Position numbers and translations under genes: made by a program
The notes under the pieces: generated by a model
What the model was told of the DNA's origin: nothing
What the model saw: only the letters and a program-made list of their open reading frames with translations
Databases searched by the model: none
In this document: one piece after another, positions 25,822 to 40,400 of the stretch
How positions within the stretch are numbered: position 1 is the stretch's first letter
Layout: every line of letters starts with the position of its first letter
Origin: Doris montereyensis
Taxonomy: Eukaryota; Mollusca; Gastropoda; Nudibranchia; Dorididae
Assembly: GCA_037039925.1 (NCBI GenBank)
Contig: JAXRKP010000243.1
Span: 328,501-392,500 of the forward strand
Direction: 5' to 3'
Length of the DNA stretch: 64,000 nt

Positions 25822-26040
25822 CCCGGAATAGGGTCAAAGGTCGTGGTATTATCTCCTTTGCATGTACAACAAGATTAAATTCTGGAGCCAGGCACCAATC
25901 TAGTTTTATCCTCGAATTAGCGTGGCGCATGCGTGCCCGGGCCACCGACGAATTCTATTTTTATCAAAATCCTCGCCATGTAGACTAAGTCAAAGACCAA
26001 CTCTATGTGTTGTGATACTGATGCACAGTAATTTGTGTTG

Positions 26041-26413
<373 letters not shown>

Positions 26414-26497
26414 TGTTCAAAAGTTTGCGGAGGTGTTATTACATTGTACTACATCGTGTTTTATACTTTTTATAGCAGTTGTCTGAAAGTATGCAAC

Positions 26498-26541
26498 AAT
26501 TACTACTACGACTACTACAACAACTACAACTACTACTACTA

Positions 26542-26608
<67 letters not shown>
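26498..26608. repeat. (ACT)n trinucleotide tract upstream of GKAP1
   Basis: About 110 bp of ACT units, nearly pure from 26541, ending about 270 bp before the GKAP1 ATG. A second such tract is at 25013-25106. Poly-Thr and poly-Val ORFs over it are artefacts. Confidence 0.96.
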
Positions 26609-26877
26609 AGACTATTACATGCACTTCTACCACGGGGGTAGGGGGAAGGGAGGGGGCGTAGAGAAAGCATCAGTTAGGATACTGATTTTTTCGACCTGGT
26701 TACATCAATTCATTCCAAACTTCGATTTATATCATCGAATATTATAATTATTATTAATATCGATTCTTCCTGCGAAAGCGATACCGTTGGATAAAAACCT
26801 GTGCTAGACTTTCAATTCACTGAAGTGAAATACAATCTTCACTCTTCGCAGTAGCCTACCACGACTTCAAAAGGAAA

Positions 26878-29800
26878 ATGGCGAACCGAGGTGGAATTTC
26901 CGTCAGCAATTCACGTTTTGCCTGCTTGGCGATCGACGATGATTCTAAAGACGAGAAAAAGCTCAATCTAAATCCAATGCTCCTGCAAGTGCTTCTTCAT
27001 CAAAAAAAAAAAATCGCAAGAAGAAAGAGCATAAGGAGAACGAAGAGGTAAAGCGAGAGGCTAGATCTTGATCTAGCTTCAGATTTCTGCTGTGTTTGGC
27101 GTGACCGTAGGTTGCAGTTTCAGTTTCAATTTATGGAAGGAGTTCCATACTTGGGTCCAGCCATTATTTTAACTTTAGCTTGTTTTGTCTGGTCTTTGAG
27201 CCGGTTTGAGTCTGCCAATTTGTCCCCCCTACCCCCAATACTATTTATTTATCATTAATTTATGGCAGGTTTCACAAAAAATGGTCCATCCCCATTTCCT
27301 TTGTTTGTCAACATTTCTTACAAGTGTTATATGTTATACAATGTTAAAGCTTAGAACCTGAGGATTCCAGATATATGACTTTAAGATATATATAGCAAAG
27401 GACTAGGCGAAATATGACAATAAGTGACAACTCCACTAATAAAGACAGAACAAACACGTGACGTTTCGGGTATAACCCTTCGTCAGACAACAAACGAGAA
27501 ATATCTAGAATCTAGATCTAAGTACTACCTCAGGCATCACACAATGTGATGTCAGAAGAAAAACAGAAATAAGAAAGAAAGAAAAAGACAGTGATCTTAA
27601 GAAACGTAGTAGAGGCGGGGGGGGGGGGGGTGTGAAGAATGAGCGAGAGTGGAAGGTTCAGATCTAGATCTAGAATGAAATAAAAATATGAAAATAAGGC
27701 AGGTTTCACAAAATGGTCCATCCCCATATGTTAAAGCTTAGAACATGAGGATTCCAGATATATGACTTTAAGAGATAGCAAAGGATGGGAGCGAGTAAAT
27801 TAGCTTTTTAAAAGTCATGTTTTTTTCAGTCAAGGGGCATAACTGTGAAAATTCTAAGTCCAATGCCAGTGACGTAATGTTATGCGAACTGCACGTGTCC
27901 GTCGACTGATGTTTCCCTAGTGTTTATTTAGTGACGTAATGCTTGGGCATCTGGTTAGGAGAGTTCCCTGACTTTTCCCTAGTTCTCAATAAGATGTGAA
28001 AGTTTGTGTTTCCCGACACCTCTGGCGTGGAGTCCACGGCCGGTGCCTTACCGTTGATCAGATGACTTGCACGTTCCGGATTGTGTGGATGGATGAAAAC
28101 CGATGCTTTTTTGTCCCGTTTTTTGTAAAAGTTATGGGTTTGTACCATTCTGCTGAAACCGGCACGGTAAACTTCACGACTTATATAACGAGTGAGGATG
28201 CAATACGTATAGGCCGATATTTGCCAATAGAGAGAGAGAGAGAGGGAGGGAGAGAAAAGGAGAGCTAGAGAGAGAGAGAGAGAGAGAGATGCACCAGCAA
28301 CAAAACCCTCACCGAAAAGAAAGCGCTTTTGACGACAATGGTTCTTTTCCCTCGCACGAGCCCACTCCCATCATCACTTCCCGCTACTCCATCATCACTC
28401 GCCCCCCTCTCCGACTATCCACAGTCACATAGAGCGCCCCACTAGACTAGCACAAACTTGTGTCTTTATCGATCGATAAATGCTTCGCGGAGAATACAGG
28501 ACGGGATGAGAACGGTGACTGACAAATCTTGAACTCTACTTGAATGTGTGCTATTAGTATTATTTTCTCTCTCTCTCGTTTAAATGCGTTTTTAGTAATA
28601 TTGTATTGTTATGCGAAGAAGACTGTGCATAGTGGAGACGTAGAGTCACTATCATTGTAATGGACTTCTAAACCTCCCGTATTGCCAATTGTCTTGTCTT
28701 TATTTATTAGAACATAATAAATCATGAAAGCCTATTGATTGCCGGACTTCTTTACACAAGTTTCACTCATGATAAGCCAAAGCAGGTTTTGCTAATGCAA
28801 CTGAATCTAACCTGAACGGTCTCCGAATCTAACCTGATCACATTCTCCTTTCTGATGGCCGATCATCGTCTACATTTTTGTGCGGACATAAGCGCATGGC
28901 CGTGAGAGGACATCCCCAGACAAAATATTCCGCAAAGCCAACCGGACAATTTAAAAACAAAAATTTCATGATTTCTCAATAGGCTTACACGAGATGAACT
29001 ACGAGACAATAGCTCGACGCAATGTTACCGTTATTAGATCTCAGATCGAAAAAAATATTTTTTGTCCGATCATAAGGTTTTGCAGACTGACAGTGACAGT
29101 AGTCTCATGGTATTCTCACTCTCATTTAGAGTTACCTATGATTTTTTTCGTGTCTTTTACAGAATATATGGTCATAGGAATACGTTTTCTTTCACTCCAG
29201 ATAATAAAATGGCGCTTCTACGTGTTTTTCAACTGTTTTTTTTTCAGCTCTTACTACTTACTGTGTGTTCATTTGTAGACCACAGTTGTTACATAATAAC
29301 GAAAATCTGAAACCTGCCTCACATGATCACTGCAAAAGATAAAAAATATTTAAAACCCGCCAAATTTTCTTTGAACAATTTTCTTTCACATGGAATTAAA
29401 GAAAACAGAATAAAGGTCGTTGACCTCACCTACCTTAAGGTGAAAAAGGACTTATTACAAAGAGGGAAATGCCGTCAGTCTCAATTGCTGATGTTCGCAC
29501 CCAAAAAATATTCACAAAACACACAAATTGAAAGCAAATTTCACAATATTATGTTTTTTATATCTGTGATGTCAAAGCTATACATGAACCAAATGTTAAG
29601 AAGATTCATCAATTAGACTTTAAGAAAGATTAATTGAAGAGTTCAAGTTATCCTTGGGTCCCATTTTTGTGAAACTTGCCATAAGTAAGTAATAAAAGGT
29701 GAGAAGGAGTTAGAGAGAGGGAGAGAAATAGAGAGAGAGAGACAGAGAAAAAGGAAGAAAAAAAGGCAGGGAAGAAAGAAAGGGAGAGAGAGATGTGTGA

Positions 29801-32800
29801 GTATGGGAAACAAGAACGAAAAAAATAGGATAAATATAAGACTAGATCTATATCTCACTGGGTCTAGAAAGAAGAAATGATAGAGAATGAATGAAAGGAA
29901 GTTTCAATCAAGGCAAAAATTTACACTGAAAGTGGGAAATGTATATAAATTACAAATGTATCAATGCAATAAGGGAAACAACTTTTATCTGAAATTTCAA
30001 AAAATGCCAGTTACACTAACTGATGCTTTCCAAGTTATCGAAGTCTTAAGTATTTTCTCCTTGGCGATAAAATAGAGTGTATTATATAAGTATATAAGTA
30101 TATTGTATAATGGTAAGAAACCGTGCGCAAAGTTGCTTCAGGTAAATGGTGAACGTAGAGAGAGAAAAAAAGGAAAAAAAAAAAGTGTGTGCAAAGATGC
30201 CTACCTTTGAGTACGCTACCATAAATGGGCACATGGGGTGTGAACTGCCAGAGGGACCCAACTTTGTCCGGGTTAGGAAGGTGTGGGGGGACAGGGTTAG
30301 GGTGGGATAGTTTCGTGGGGGTGGATGAAAACCGATACTTTTTGTCCCATTTTTTGTAAAATTCTGTGATTGTACACCTTTATTCTATCCTTATTACGGG
30401 TTTATAGTGTGTACCATTCTGCTGAAACTGGTACGGTAAACTTCACGACTTATATAACGAGTGAGGATGCGATACGTATAGGCCGATATTTGCCAATAGA
30501 GAGAGAGGGAGGGAGAGAAAAAGAGAGGTGGAGAGAGAGAAAGGCACCAGCAACAAAACCTTCACCGAAAAGAATGCTTTTGAAGAGAATGGTTCTTTTT
30601 TAAACCCCGTACATCCACCCTCCCCCCTTTTTTTAAACCCCCCCCCCCACTCCCATCATCAGGTTTGGCTAATGCTATCGAAGCCAACCTCAACGGTCTC
30701 CGAATCTAACCTCATCACAGTCTCCTTTCTGATGGCAGGTCATCGTCTACATTTTTGTGCGGACGTCAGCGTGTGGCCGTAAGGGACATCCAAAGACGAA
30801 ATATTCCGCAAAGCCGACCGGACAATTAAAAAACAAAATTTTCATGATTTCTCAATAGTCTTACACAAGATGAACTACGAGAAAATAGCTTGACATGATA
30901 TTACCGTTATTAGATCCCAGATCGAAATTTGTTGTTGTTGTCCGACCATAAGGTTACACAGACCGCTAGTAGTTTAATGGTATTCTCACTCTCATTTAGA
31001 GTTACCTATGATGTTTTTCATGTCTTTTACAGGATAAATGGCCGTAGGAATACGTTTCTTTCACTCCGGATCATAAAACGGCACAAATATGGGCGGTAAA
31101 TGTTTAATTTCTGCACCATGCTCGATGAACTCCATGCCTGTTTCGCCTTATCCTGTGGTGGTGGATCAAAGACTTGCGTAATTTTATTTGAAAAAAAAAG
31201 CTCTACAAGAAATCACCACCGAAAAATTTTCGGTGACAAATGACACAAGGACAGAAATAGCCGGTCACTGCGCCACAGGTACTAAGAACCTAAAGCAGGC
31301 TATTTGAAATCTACATATAATAAAATATCGAGGTTGTGGGTGCAGCGGTTCCTAAGTTATAAGCAGTCAAAGTTAGAGACATTCACTAAAAAACAAGCAT
31401 GTTACACCCCGGGGTGATGCCAAGTACAATGATTAGATTGGATTACTATTCGATAATACTATTTTAATTTTTAAAGCTGTCTGAAATGACGGGCTACCTG
31501 AATGAAAATGATACTCACAAAGACGGAAAACAATAAAGTTTACATTAATTCAACGTCCCTTTTTGACAGAATATTTTCTCAACCAAAAACGATCCTGGGA
31601 TGATTTAAAGCCTACATGAAAAATATGGTTACTCTTAGCGGCCCATCAACAGAGCCTTTATTAACAAAGATCAACCCTATTATTATACATAGATTAGATA
31701 GTATAAGGCAGGTTTCACAAAAATGGGACCCAATGATAACTTGAACTCTTCAGTGAATCTTTCTCAAAAAGTCCAATTGATGAATCTTCTTACCATTTGG
31801 TCGGTGTATAGCTTTGACATTGCAGATATAAAAAACATAATATTGTGATATTTGCTTTCAATTTGTGTTTTGTGAATATTTTTTCAGTTCAATTATCTTT
31901 ATTGATCCTTTAAAAAGGAAATCATACTTGTGTTATCACAATTTCCATTTGAAAATAAAAGAATGCATCAATGCATTTAAATTAAAAACAAATTCAACTT
32001 AGTTAAGAATTAAATGTTTAGAGTTTAGGAGAAGTATACAAAAATTCAAAGGTGGCTAAATAAATAGTGCGGTGAAACAATATACAAAAAACCCCCAAAA
32101 AACAACAAAATTAAAAAAAATTTTTTTTGGATGCAAACGTCAGGAATTGACACCGTTGGTATTTGCCTTTTTTTATGAGTCCTTTTCACCTTAAAGGTCA
32201 ACAACATTTTATTCTGTTTTCTTCAATTCTATGTGAAAGAGAATTGTTCAAAGAAAATTTGGCCAGGTCTAAAAAATGTTTTTATCTTTTGCAGTGTTCA
32301 GGCAGGGTTCAGATTTACGATATTATGTAACATTTACGGTCTATAAATGAACCCACAGTAAGAGCTGTAAAAACTGGTTCAAAAATATGTAGAAGCGCCG
32401 TTTTATGATCTGGAGTGCATTCCTCCTACGGCCATGTATCCTGTAAAAGACAACAACAAAAATTCATAGGTTACTTTTAATGAGAGTTAGAATATCAGGA
32501 GACTACTAGCGGTCTGCTTGACTTTACAGTCAGACAAGAAAAAAGATTTTTTACTCTGACACACATGGTCCGAGCTGAACTTCACTGTCAGTCCTGCTTA
32601 CTAGATCTAGTTAGAAGGCCATGCTGGGTTTTTAGATTGAGAAAGCATAAACCAAAGCATTCTGATTTTTTTACGTTAGTCGTTTAAAAACTTAAAAATT
32701 TTAAAGCTTTGTATGATTTCTTTAGCTTCGACATCTGCGGGAGTGACGGGTATTGTTGTAAAGTTTATTTTTAGTACAATCTGATTCGACCAATCAGAGC

Positions 32801-34375
32801 TATCACTATCATTCATTGAGCAAGCATGGAACACGAAGGAAAAGAGGGATGTTCGTCAGCTGTTTTTTCCCGGCTCGCCACTGGCTGTTTCCTCTGACTT
32901 TCCTTGGTTACTATCAGTATGAGAGCATATCTTATTATATATTCCCTATCACAACATACATGGCTGAAAAGGTCTTGAATAGAGCTTTTCAATGGTGTAA
33001 GCCATATACGTTACTATGTTTTCGAGAAGAGGAAAGAGGGCAAAGTGAAGATTAGCGATATCTGTGACTGGTGCTGTGGTGAACAGAAAAACGCGGCAGT
33101 TTGGACTACCTACTAGCAGTTATCTTACTCAAAAGAACAAAACATTGAAGGCCATGGGAATCTGTGGATCACTCCTTCTTTCGTCTTTCAACTGACAATG
33201 AAAATCCTTAAAAATATGGTTTTTGATTTTAAATTGGATATAAAAAACTGAATGTGTTTTTGATTATTTCAATTTTTAACTTTGATCAAAAATACAAAAT
33301 GGAAAAATTGGGCTGTCAGACTGAATTTGGATTAAATATTTCATTCGTTGGGTTTACAAGACCCATTTTAATTGTCAATTGAAAAACCAAAGAACACATT
33401 TGAATGATATATATGGATTGAAAAGACAGTGCATATTCAATCCAATAAGATTTTAGAATTTATTGACCCAAGAAGCCTAAACAAGTAACTTACAGAGGCT
33501 GCGGGCCGTGGAAATCTGTACTCAGGACGCCATCGGCCCATGGGATACCTGCATTGGGCCTTCAGATCGATATTCATATTCTAGATAGAGAGAAAGAGGA
33601 GACAGCATTATCGATCTGACTTTGAATTTTCGTTTTACCGTATTGGCCTTCTGATTCTGATGGAGCAAAAACCAATCTGTTAGCAGGATTGAAGTTTTTG
33701 AAGCGGCCTCTTAAAGGGGATAATTAAACTGGGAATATAATTCGTTACATGCAAAAAGCGGCCTCTTAGTGTTTAATCTATGTTGTTCTCTGCCTAGTTG
33801 ATTCAGTCCCCAGGAATTGTGTGTGTGAGCATGCTAAATAAATTTGTTGACTAAATGAGAAATTTTGTCTACATGTATGTAGCCTTATTGCATTAGATTG
33901 TCTTTTTCACACTGACTGGTTATTGATAGATTATACCACATTTAGAATATGCATATGTTTTATGTGTACAAATATTTATTCTTTAAACAGTTAAAGAATC
34001 TTGCCTTTGGAAGAGCTCTTCCAGTCAAAGGAAAGCAAGGCCCTGGCGGTGGCGGGGATCGGAAACCGGAGGGCAAGAATTGGGATCAATGGCAACAGCA
34101 TGATGCTCAGGTATCAAGAAAATGGAACTTAGGACTGACAATGACTCAATGTTTTGAACTTTTTTTGAGACTCAGTTGTTTAGCGTTGCTGATAAAAAAT
34201 CATAAACATGAAACAGATTTGAAAATTCAAGAAAGTTGTTGAACGAGGATGCAATTGAAATCGATTTGTAGTGGAAGAAGACTATGCCATCAGATTTGTG
34301 ACAAATTAAAGAAAAACATTAGGACAAAGATGATACATTGAGCTTAGAAAGGAATGGGCTTTAGAAATGCCCTTA

Positions 34376-34430
<55 letters not shown>

Positions 34431-37400
34431 GTTGTTGTTATACATAGATGTATGTAAATATAAATGTATTTCTTTGATTTTCTAAAATCCTCATCCATCT
34501 TCATGAACATGGAGGATTTCCAATTCACATTGTAGAATGTTTTAATTTCCATACTAATGAAGCATCAAAGTTTTCTGGTTCTTTTTCATATTATCATATT
34601 ATTATGTCTGCTATAAGCATTTGCTCTCACTGGAATGTCTGATTTTAGGATGTCATATGTCGTCATGAGTGAAAAGAATGTTTTATTATTTTACAGCTGG
34701 TGGACAAACAATTTAAAGATGATCTAGAAACAGCTTTGCTAGAGAGTAAGGTTGAGTTAGAAAAGAAACACCAGGTAAAGTTATTGTTTCTTCTCTATCG
34801 CTTGCTTATTTTGACTTGTTTAGAGATATACTTTGAATAGTGAGGTCCCTTGTATGTAGGCATCTGACTATGATTTAGGTGCTGCTCACTTGGTAGAGCA
34901 TCTTGTCTACCATGCAGTAGGCCCGAGTTCAATTCCCAGTCTGGGCAATTGTTTTTTCTGACCCTCCTGTCGACCCAGCAGCGAAATCGGTAGTTAGGTC
35001 TATTCAGACTTGGCGAAAGTAAATGCAGCATGGAAAACAATGGCAAACTACCACACTCTGCCGTATGCCTAACATGATCAGGACTCTACTCCTGGTAACT
35101 CTACGCTTCGTATGGGACTTACTTTACTTTACTTTTGCAGTTGTATGTTATCACCTAGGCCTGCAAAACAAAGTTATCTCGAATGGGTACTGTTTGAACA
35201 GAGTATAGCAGCAGGCACTGCCATGAATTAGGGAACATTAACCCCTCTCCCTCCCCCCACAGCTTTAACAATTTGTATCAAGCTGTATATGAAGCTGTGA
35301 ATGAATTATAGGCCTTCTCCCCTGCAAAAAAGTGTTTCTACATGCAGTAGACTATTTGTATGTATTATTATCATTTTTAAGAAATTGCTTTTTTCTGCCT
35401 TCTTATTGGATCTTACTCTTATCATTCTGTCATATTTTGCCTTTTGTTTTAAGGAACCATATGTAATATGCTTCAACATCCTTTGTTTTAAGACAACATA
35501 TCATGTGACAGTATGCATCAAGATATTTTTGTAGTTACTATTGAGATAGGGAATTGGGGAAGCTTAGGGGATAAAAGTTTGCTGACAAATAGTCATATGT
35601 AGCTCATAATGAATACGTATAGATTTTAAAAATTTGTGCTTCAAATTGTTTCCCTGGGATGTAAATTGGGAGGTAATTTTTTTGGTACCCTAAAGATAGA
35701 TTTGGAAAGAAAGCCCAACCATAACTTTCTTATGCAGCATCAAATGTATCATTTTAAAATGGTGAAATATGACTGAAAGAATAACGCTTTAATTCTATGG
35801 AATTCTTATGTATAGGAAGCTAAGGAAGTGCAGCGCAGAAAAGATGCAGGTTTGGAGATTCGAATACAAGAGAGGGAAGGAAAAGAAGAAGCAAAAAGAG
35901 AAACCACAGCCCATGTCTCTGGAACAATTCAATCAGCTTCCAAAGGAAAAACCTGTTGGTGATTCAGATGATTCAGAGAGTAAGTGTTTAAGTGTTTGTT
36001 GCAGCCAGAACCACTGATTCCACTAATGTATAAATGTGTTTGTCCTGTATTTATTATGGTCTATTTTTGGTTTTCATCATTTTTTTTATGAAGGTTTGGC
36101 GGGAGGGGGGGGTTTAAGATAAAGATGGACTTATAGTTTGTATCCCTGTACAAGTGCAGGCTGTATTGTCGGACATGGGGTTGCAGGTAGCTCTGACTTA
36201 TCTCCTTTTAGTCCTTTACATATGTCTTAAATTGTTTGTCATCTTGCAGCTTCTTCTGATTCATTGTAAAATCATTGCACATGGTGGTAAGGACTAGTGA
36301 CATTGATTCAATCAATTTTTGTTATTTCCTCATATATACTTGCTACAAAAGATTGAATAATTCATGCTCTTAGTTGTTTCATTTCCAAACTTTTACAGAT
36401 GAAATGAACGGTATTCATCAACCACCACCAATTCAATCACGAGTACCTCCAACAGAGCAAGACCCTACCTTTTTTAACACTGTTGAAAATGAAGCAGAAC
36501 ATATCATACATCATGAAAAAGTGCAAGAAAAGTATCGCAAAGTATGTAAAGATTTAAATGTTTGAATGTTCAAAGCATGAAATTTCATTTCAGAATTAAG
36601 AAAACAATTCAGTAGTTTTACAACAATGATATGAATTCGATAAAAGAAAATTATCTCGGAATATATCAATGATTATACTGACTTTTTTAACCTTTACTTT
36701 TTATATTTAAATATTGTCAAAACGATACCAACATTTTTTTAATCGACAATTTCACCCCCGCTAAACTTAACTTTATCTATAAAAAGGCCCAACTTTACAA
36801 AAAGTCACTTTTTAGGTTGTATAGACTTTGTATATAGTGTGTTGGGAATTTTTGACAAAAGTGAATTAATAATAGAAGAGCAGTTTTATTATGTCACTTT
36901 TGTGGATTTTGTTTTGAAAATTTAAAAAAAAAAAGGTGAAAAGAGAAAAATTTAGCCTCTGAAGTATGCAGCTGTAAAAGAGGAAAATTCATATACATAT
37001 CTTGTTTGTTAAAACTTAAATTCACGAGATGTCTTCTTTGTTGAAATATGCTCTATTCAACAACAAAATTCAAGTGTTTTGTAGCTAATGTAATCAATAA
37101 GCAACTATGTATATTTTATAGCAATACATGTCTGATAATGCTGTGATGGCCAAAGTTCGAGACGACCTTGAAAAGAAAGATGAGATCATAACAAAACTGA
37201 AAGGTCAAGTAGAGAACATGGAGGTAAGTTTCTTAATTGATTTATTCTGTTAAGCAACAATATTAACCTTCAAACCCTGACCTAGGGCTAAAAATTATGC
37301 TCACCTGGCTCACTGAGGATTTTCCCCACCTCTGAAAAAACTCCTTCCCACAAATGATACAAGAGAATAATACACAAGGCAAAAACAAGGCACATTAGGT

Positions 37401-40400
37401 TCAAACTCAAATACCTCATAAGATGACATACACTCAAGAACATCTTTATATTGCCAACTGTTGTGCTGGTGGTAATTTGGTGTTATAAAACGCCCTTAAG
37501 CAATGTTACAATGGATATAATCGAAGTCGATATAAATTACATGTAGATCTACAAGAACTGGGGAACAATTAAGTCTGACAATACAATGTAGACCCACAGC
37601 ATGTGAAGAGGTTACTGAAGAGCAATGTAGTAGTAGTTCAAAATGATTAGGCTAGGTTATGACATTGCTTTTAAGCCTAATTCGCGTCACTCACTTGGAC
37701 CCAATCATAGCCATGCCTTCGTGTCGCAACGCTATTGTCAGGATGACGCGATATTGGCCTAGGCATATGCTAATGCCACTTTTCATTCGGCTGACCTGAG
37801 CAGTGGACGATAAATGTTGTGCCCAGACCTTCAGTACTCTCATAAAGAAGAAGCCTTGTGTCACTAATGACAGTGTCATTTCTGTAAGTGTAAGAGTACA
37901 TAGACACACATGGCACTGATGCTTGTGTGTGTTCGATTCCATGATCTGTGACCAAGCCAAACTAGATTCTACATGCTTGTATCACTTTAGGAAAGGAGTC
38001 GGTGATGGCGGTACAACAAGTTGTATTTTACAATAGTTATTGAGGAACGTCGATGCCTAATCATTGGTGGATGGTGGTATAACGACTTATTTTATTGTTT
38101 TTGTATGGTATTAGATCCATACAAAGGTGAAAAGCTGATGGTGAGTGAGAATGGCGGTATAACATGAGGCGGTATGACGAGGTTTGAGTGTGCCTTTAAT
38201 TTACCACCAATATCCATGCTTTGCCCAAGTTTGAGGGATGAGATTACTATGAGCTGATTTTGCGATCCCGACACTCAAATTTGTGCACGTCAACGCACAC
38301 ACAAGCACGCACACACACCCTTAAGTATACACGTCTTCATTGTCGTTAATGGTAAGTTCAAGCCCTCCCAGACTCGCGCGAAAAAAAAAGGCCTCGACTC
38401 CCAGAATTTGATTTCATAGATCTAGGATCTACACAAGATTTATGTATTCACTTTTTGTGTGTGAAATATTTTTCCTCCCACTGTTTGAACTTTCATTCAC
38501 TGATTGGATAAAACACTTTTTAAGTCAGGGTGACACTTTTCTGGCTTTACCGGAAATCTGACTTATTTGAAAGTAGATAGATTTTCAGGTTATCACAGCC
38601 AGCTTTTTAAACGCTCCTACAATGCTATTTATTGTACAAGAATAAGTATCAGTACCACTATCAGGTTCACGTCTAATGAAAGGTGTTTATTAATACTTTG
38701 ACATTATTTCGTCTGTATGCTTTGAATTTTTCTGTATTTGTATAGTTATTAATTACATAAATTTTTTATTAATTCATTTGCGTAGTGGAACCTCAATAAA
38801 ACGTGAAACCTCATGAGGAAACATTTTGTCACATCAAATCAATTATGGGTTGGATGATGTGGCTGGTAAAGGTGAATCTGTTTTGTTCAACTTTCATTCT
38901 TTTCATTTTACAGGGGGAATTGAAACAAGTCAAGAAAAGAAATAAACAGCTATGTTTCATCTTAGCTCAGGGAGAAAGTGAGTATTAATGAATCAGCGAA
39001 TAAAAACACTGCAAAAAATATAATGATCCAAAAATTGATTCTCCGGCTAAATTTTGATGTTTTGAATGCTGTGAAAAAATTATCTGACAGGTACCTGTGC
39101 TTGCTCCTTTAGAAAAAACAATGACAATACTAGAGTAAAAAAAATTAAGGAATCTTTTATAGTAACCTGTATTTTTTTATATATGTTCTATTTTCTTTGT
39201 TGGGTTATTTTATATATATCTTTTAAAGACCTTCAATGTTGCTCTGATGATATTTTTCCTTGGGGGGGGGGGGTACTGATACTTATTAAAAAATAAAAAA
39301 ATAAAAATATTTACATATGTTTTTCTATTGATGTTTATCAGTGAAGGACAAAGCTCAAGTTTTAATACAAGTGGAGGATTTGACCGAAGTGAAAGATGAA
39401 CTAACGGAACAAGTAAGTCATTATGTTATGAACATCCTGTATTTAACACTTATTAAATTAAGGTAGTATCAGTGGTCTTGTAGTAGTATAGATAGCAGGA
39501 CTTGAAACCATGAGGAAATGAATTCAAATCTTAGCTTTGCTAGGCCATACATTGATTCCTTGGGAAACACTCTTGACATGTGTTTTCCTCACTCCGCCCA
39601 CGTGCGAATAGTATAGCTAGGGGGTAAAGGCTGTGATAAACCAGTATTCTGTTTAGAGGATCATCTTGTATTATACATAGCTGCCAACTATTGCGTAAAA
39701 AAATATTTAGTATGTTATTTGGTCTTTGAGTCTGTAGGTCTGTATTTACTGTGAAAACTACTATATGAGGGCTAATTGTAAGTTTTGTTTTAAGAAACTC
39801 TGTTAACAGTAGAATCTTTGGATGAATGTCTAGAGACACCATTCTGAGTTGGCAAAACTATTGTCGCACGTTGTCAGAAGGGCCAGTGATCGGCAGACTT
39901 TTCAATATTTACTGTAAATGGGTGGATTTAAGATAAATTGTCAGTGTTTCCTGGAGGGTGCCGTGCAAGTAAGAATTAGCTCACGTGGTCAGTCTTTTTA
40001 TATTTGAAAAGGTTAGCAGCTATGTGTATAGCCTAACCTAGCTCTATGGACCTCTATCCCTGAAAAGAACTTTTAGACATTGTGTCACTGAGGAGGATGG
40101 ATGTACTCAGTCTTGGAGGGTACAGCAATTAATGCAATAACCTTTTACAGACTTTGATATCTTTTCAAAAGATGAATTATTTCTCATGGTTACCTGTAAG
40201 ATTTTCAATTTCTTTTCGTTAACAGGACTTCTCCCAGCAGAGGATATATCATAGTCATAGTATATTGCAGCAGTTTAATCTAATAGATAACAGATATCAT
40301 GTTTTTATCTAAGGAATGGTGAATGCATCCAGTCTTCAATAATAATATAAAACCTCCCTGGGGGTATCGTTTTATCAAGGAATGTGTACAATAGTTGATA

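Noticed and set aside
27996..28268. 90-codon ORF MKVCVSRHLWRGVHG...
   Set aside because: Starts in and runs across the unclassified repeat (second copy at 30370-30603) into a GA microsatellite; no domain seen.
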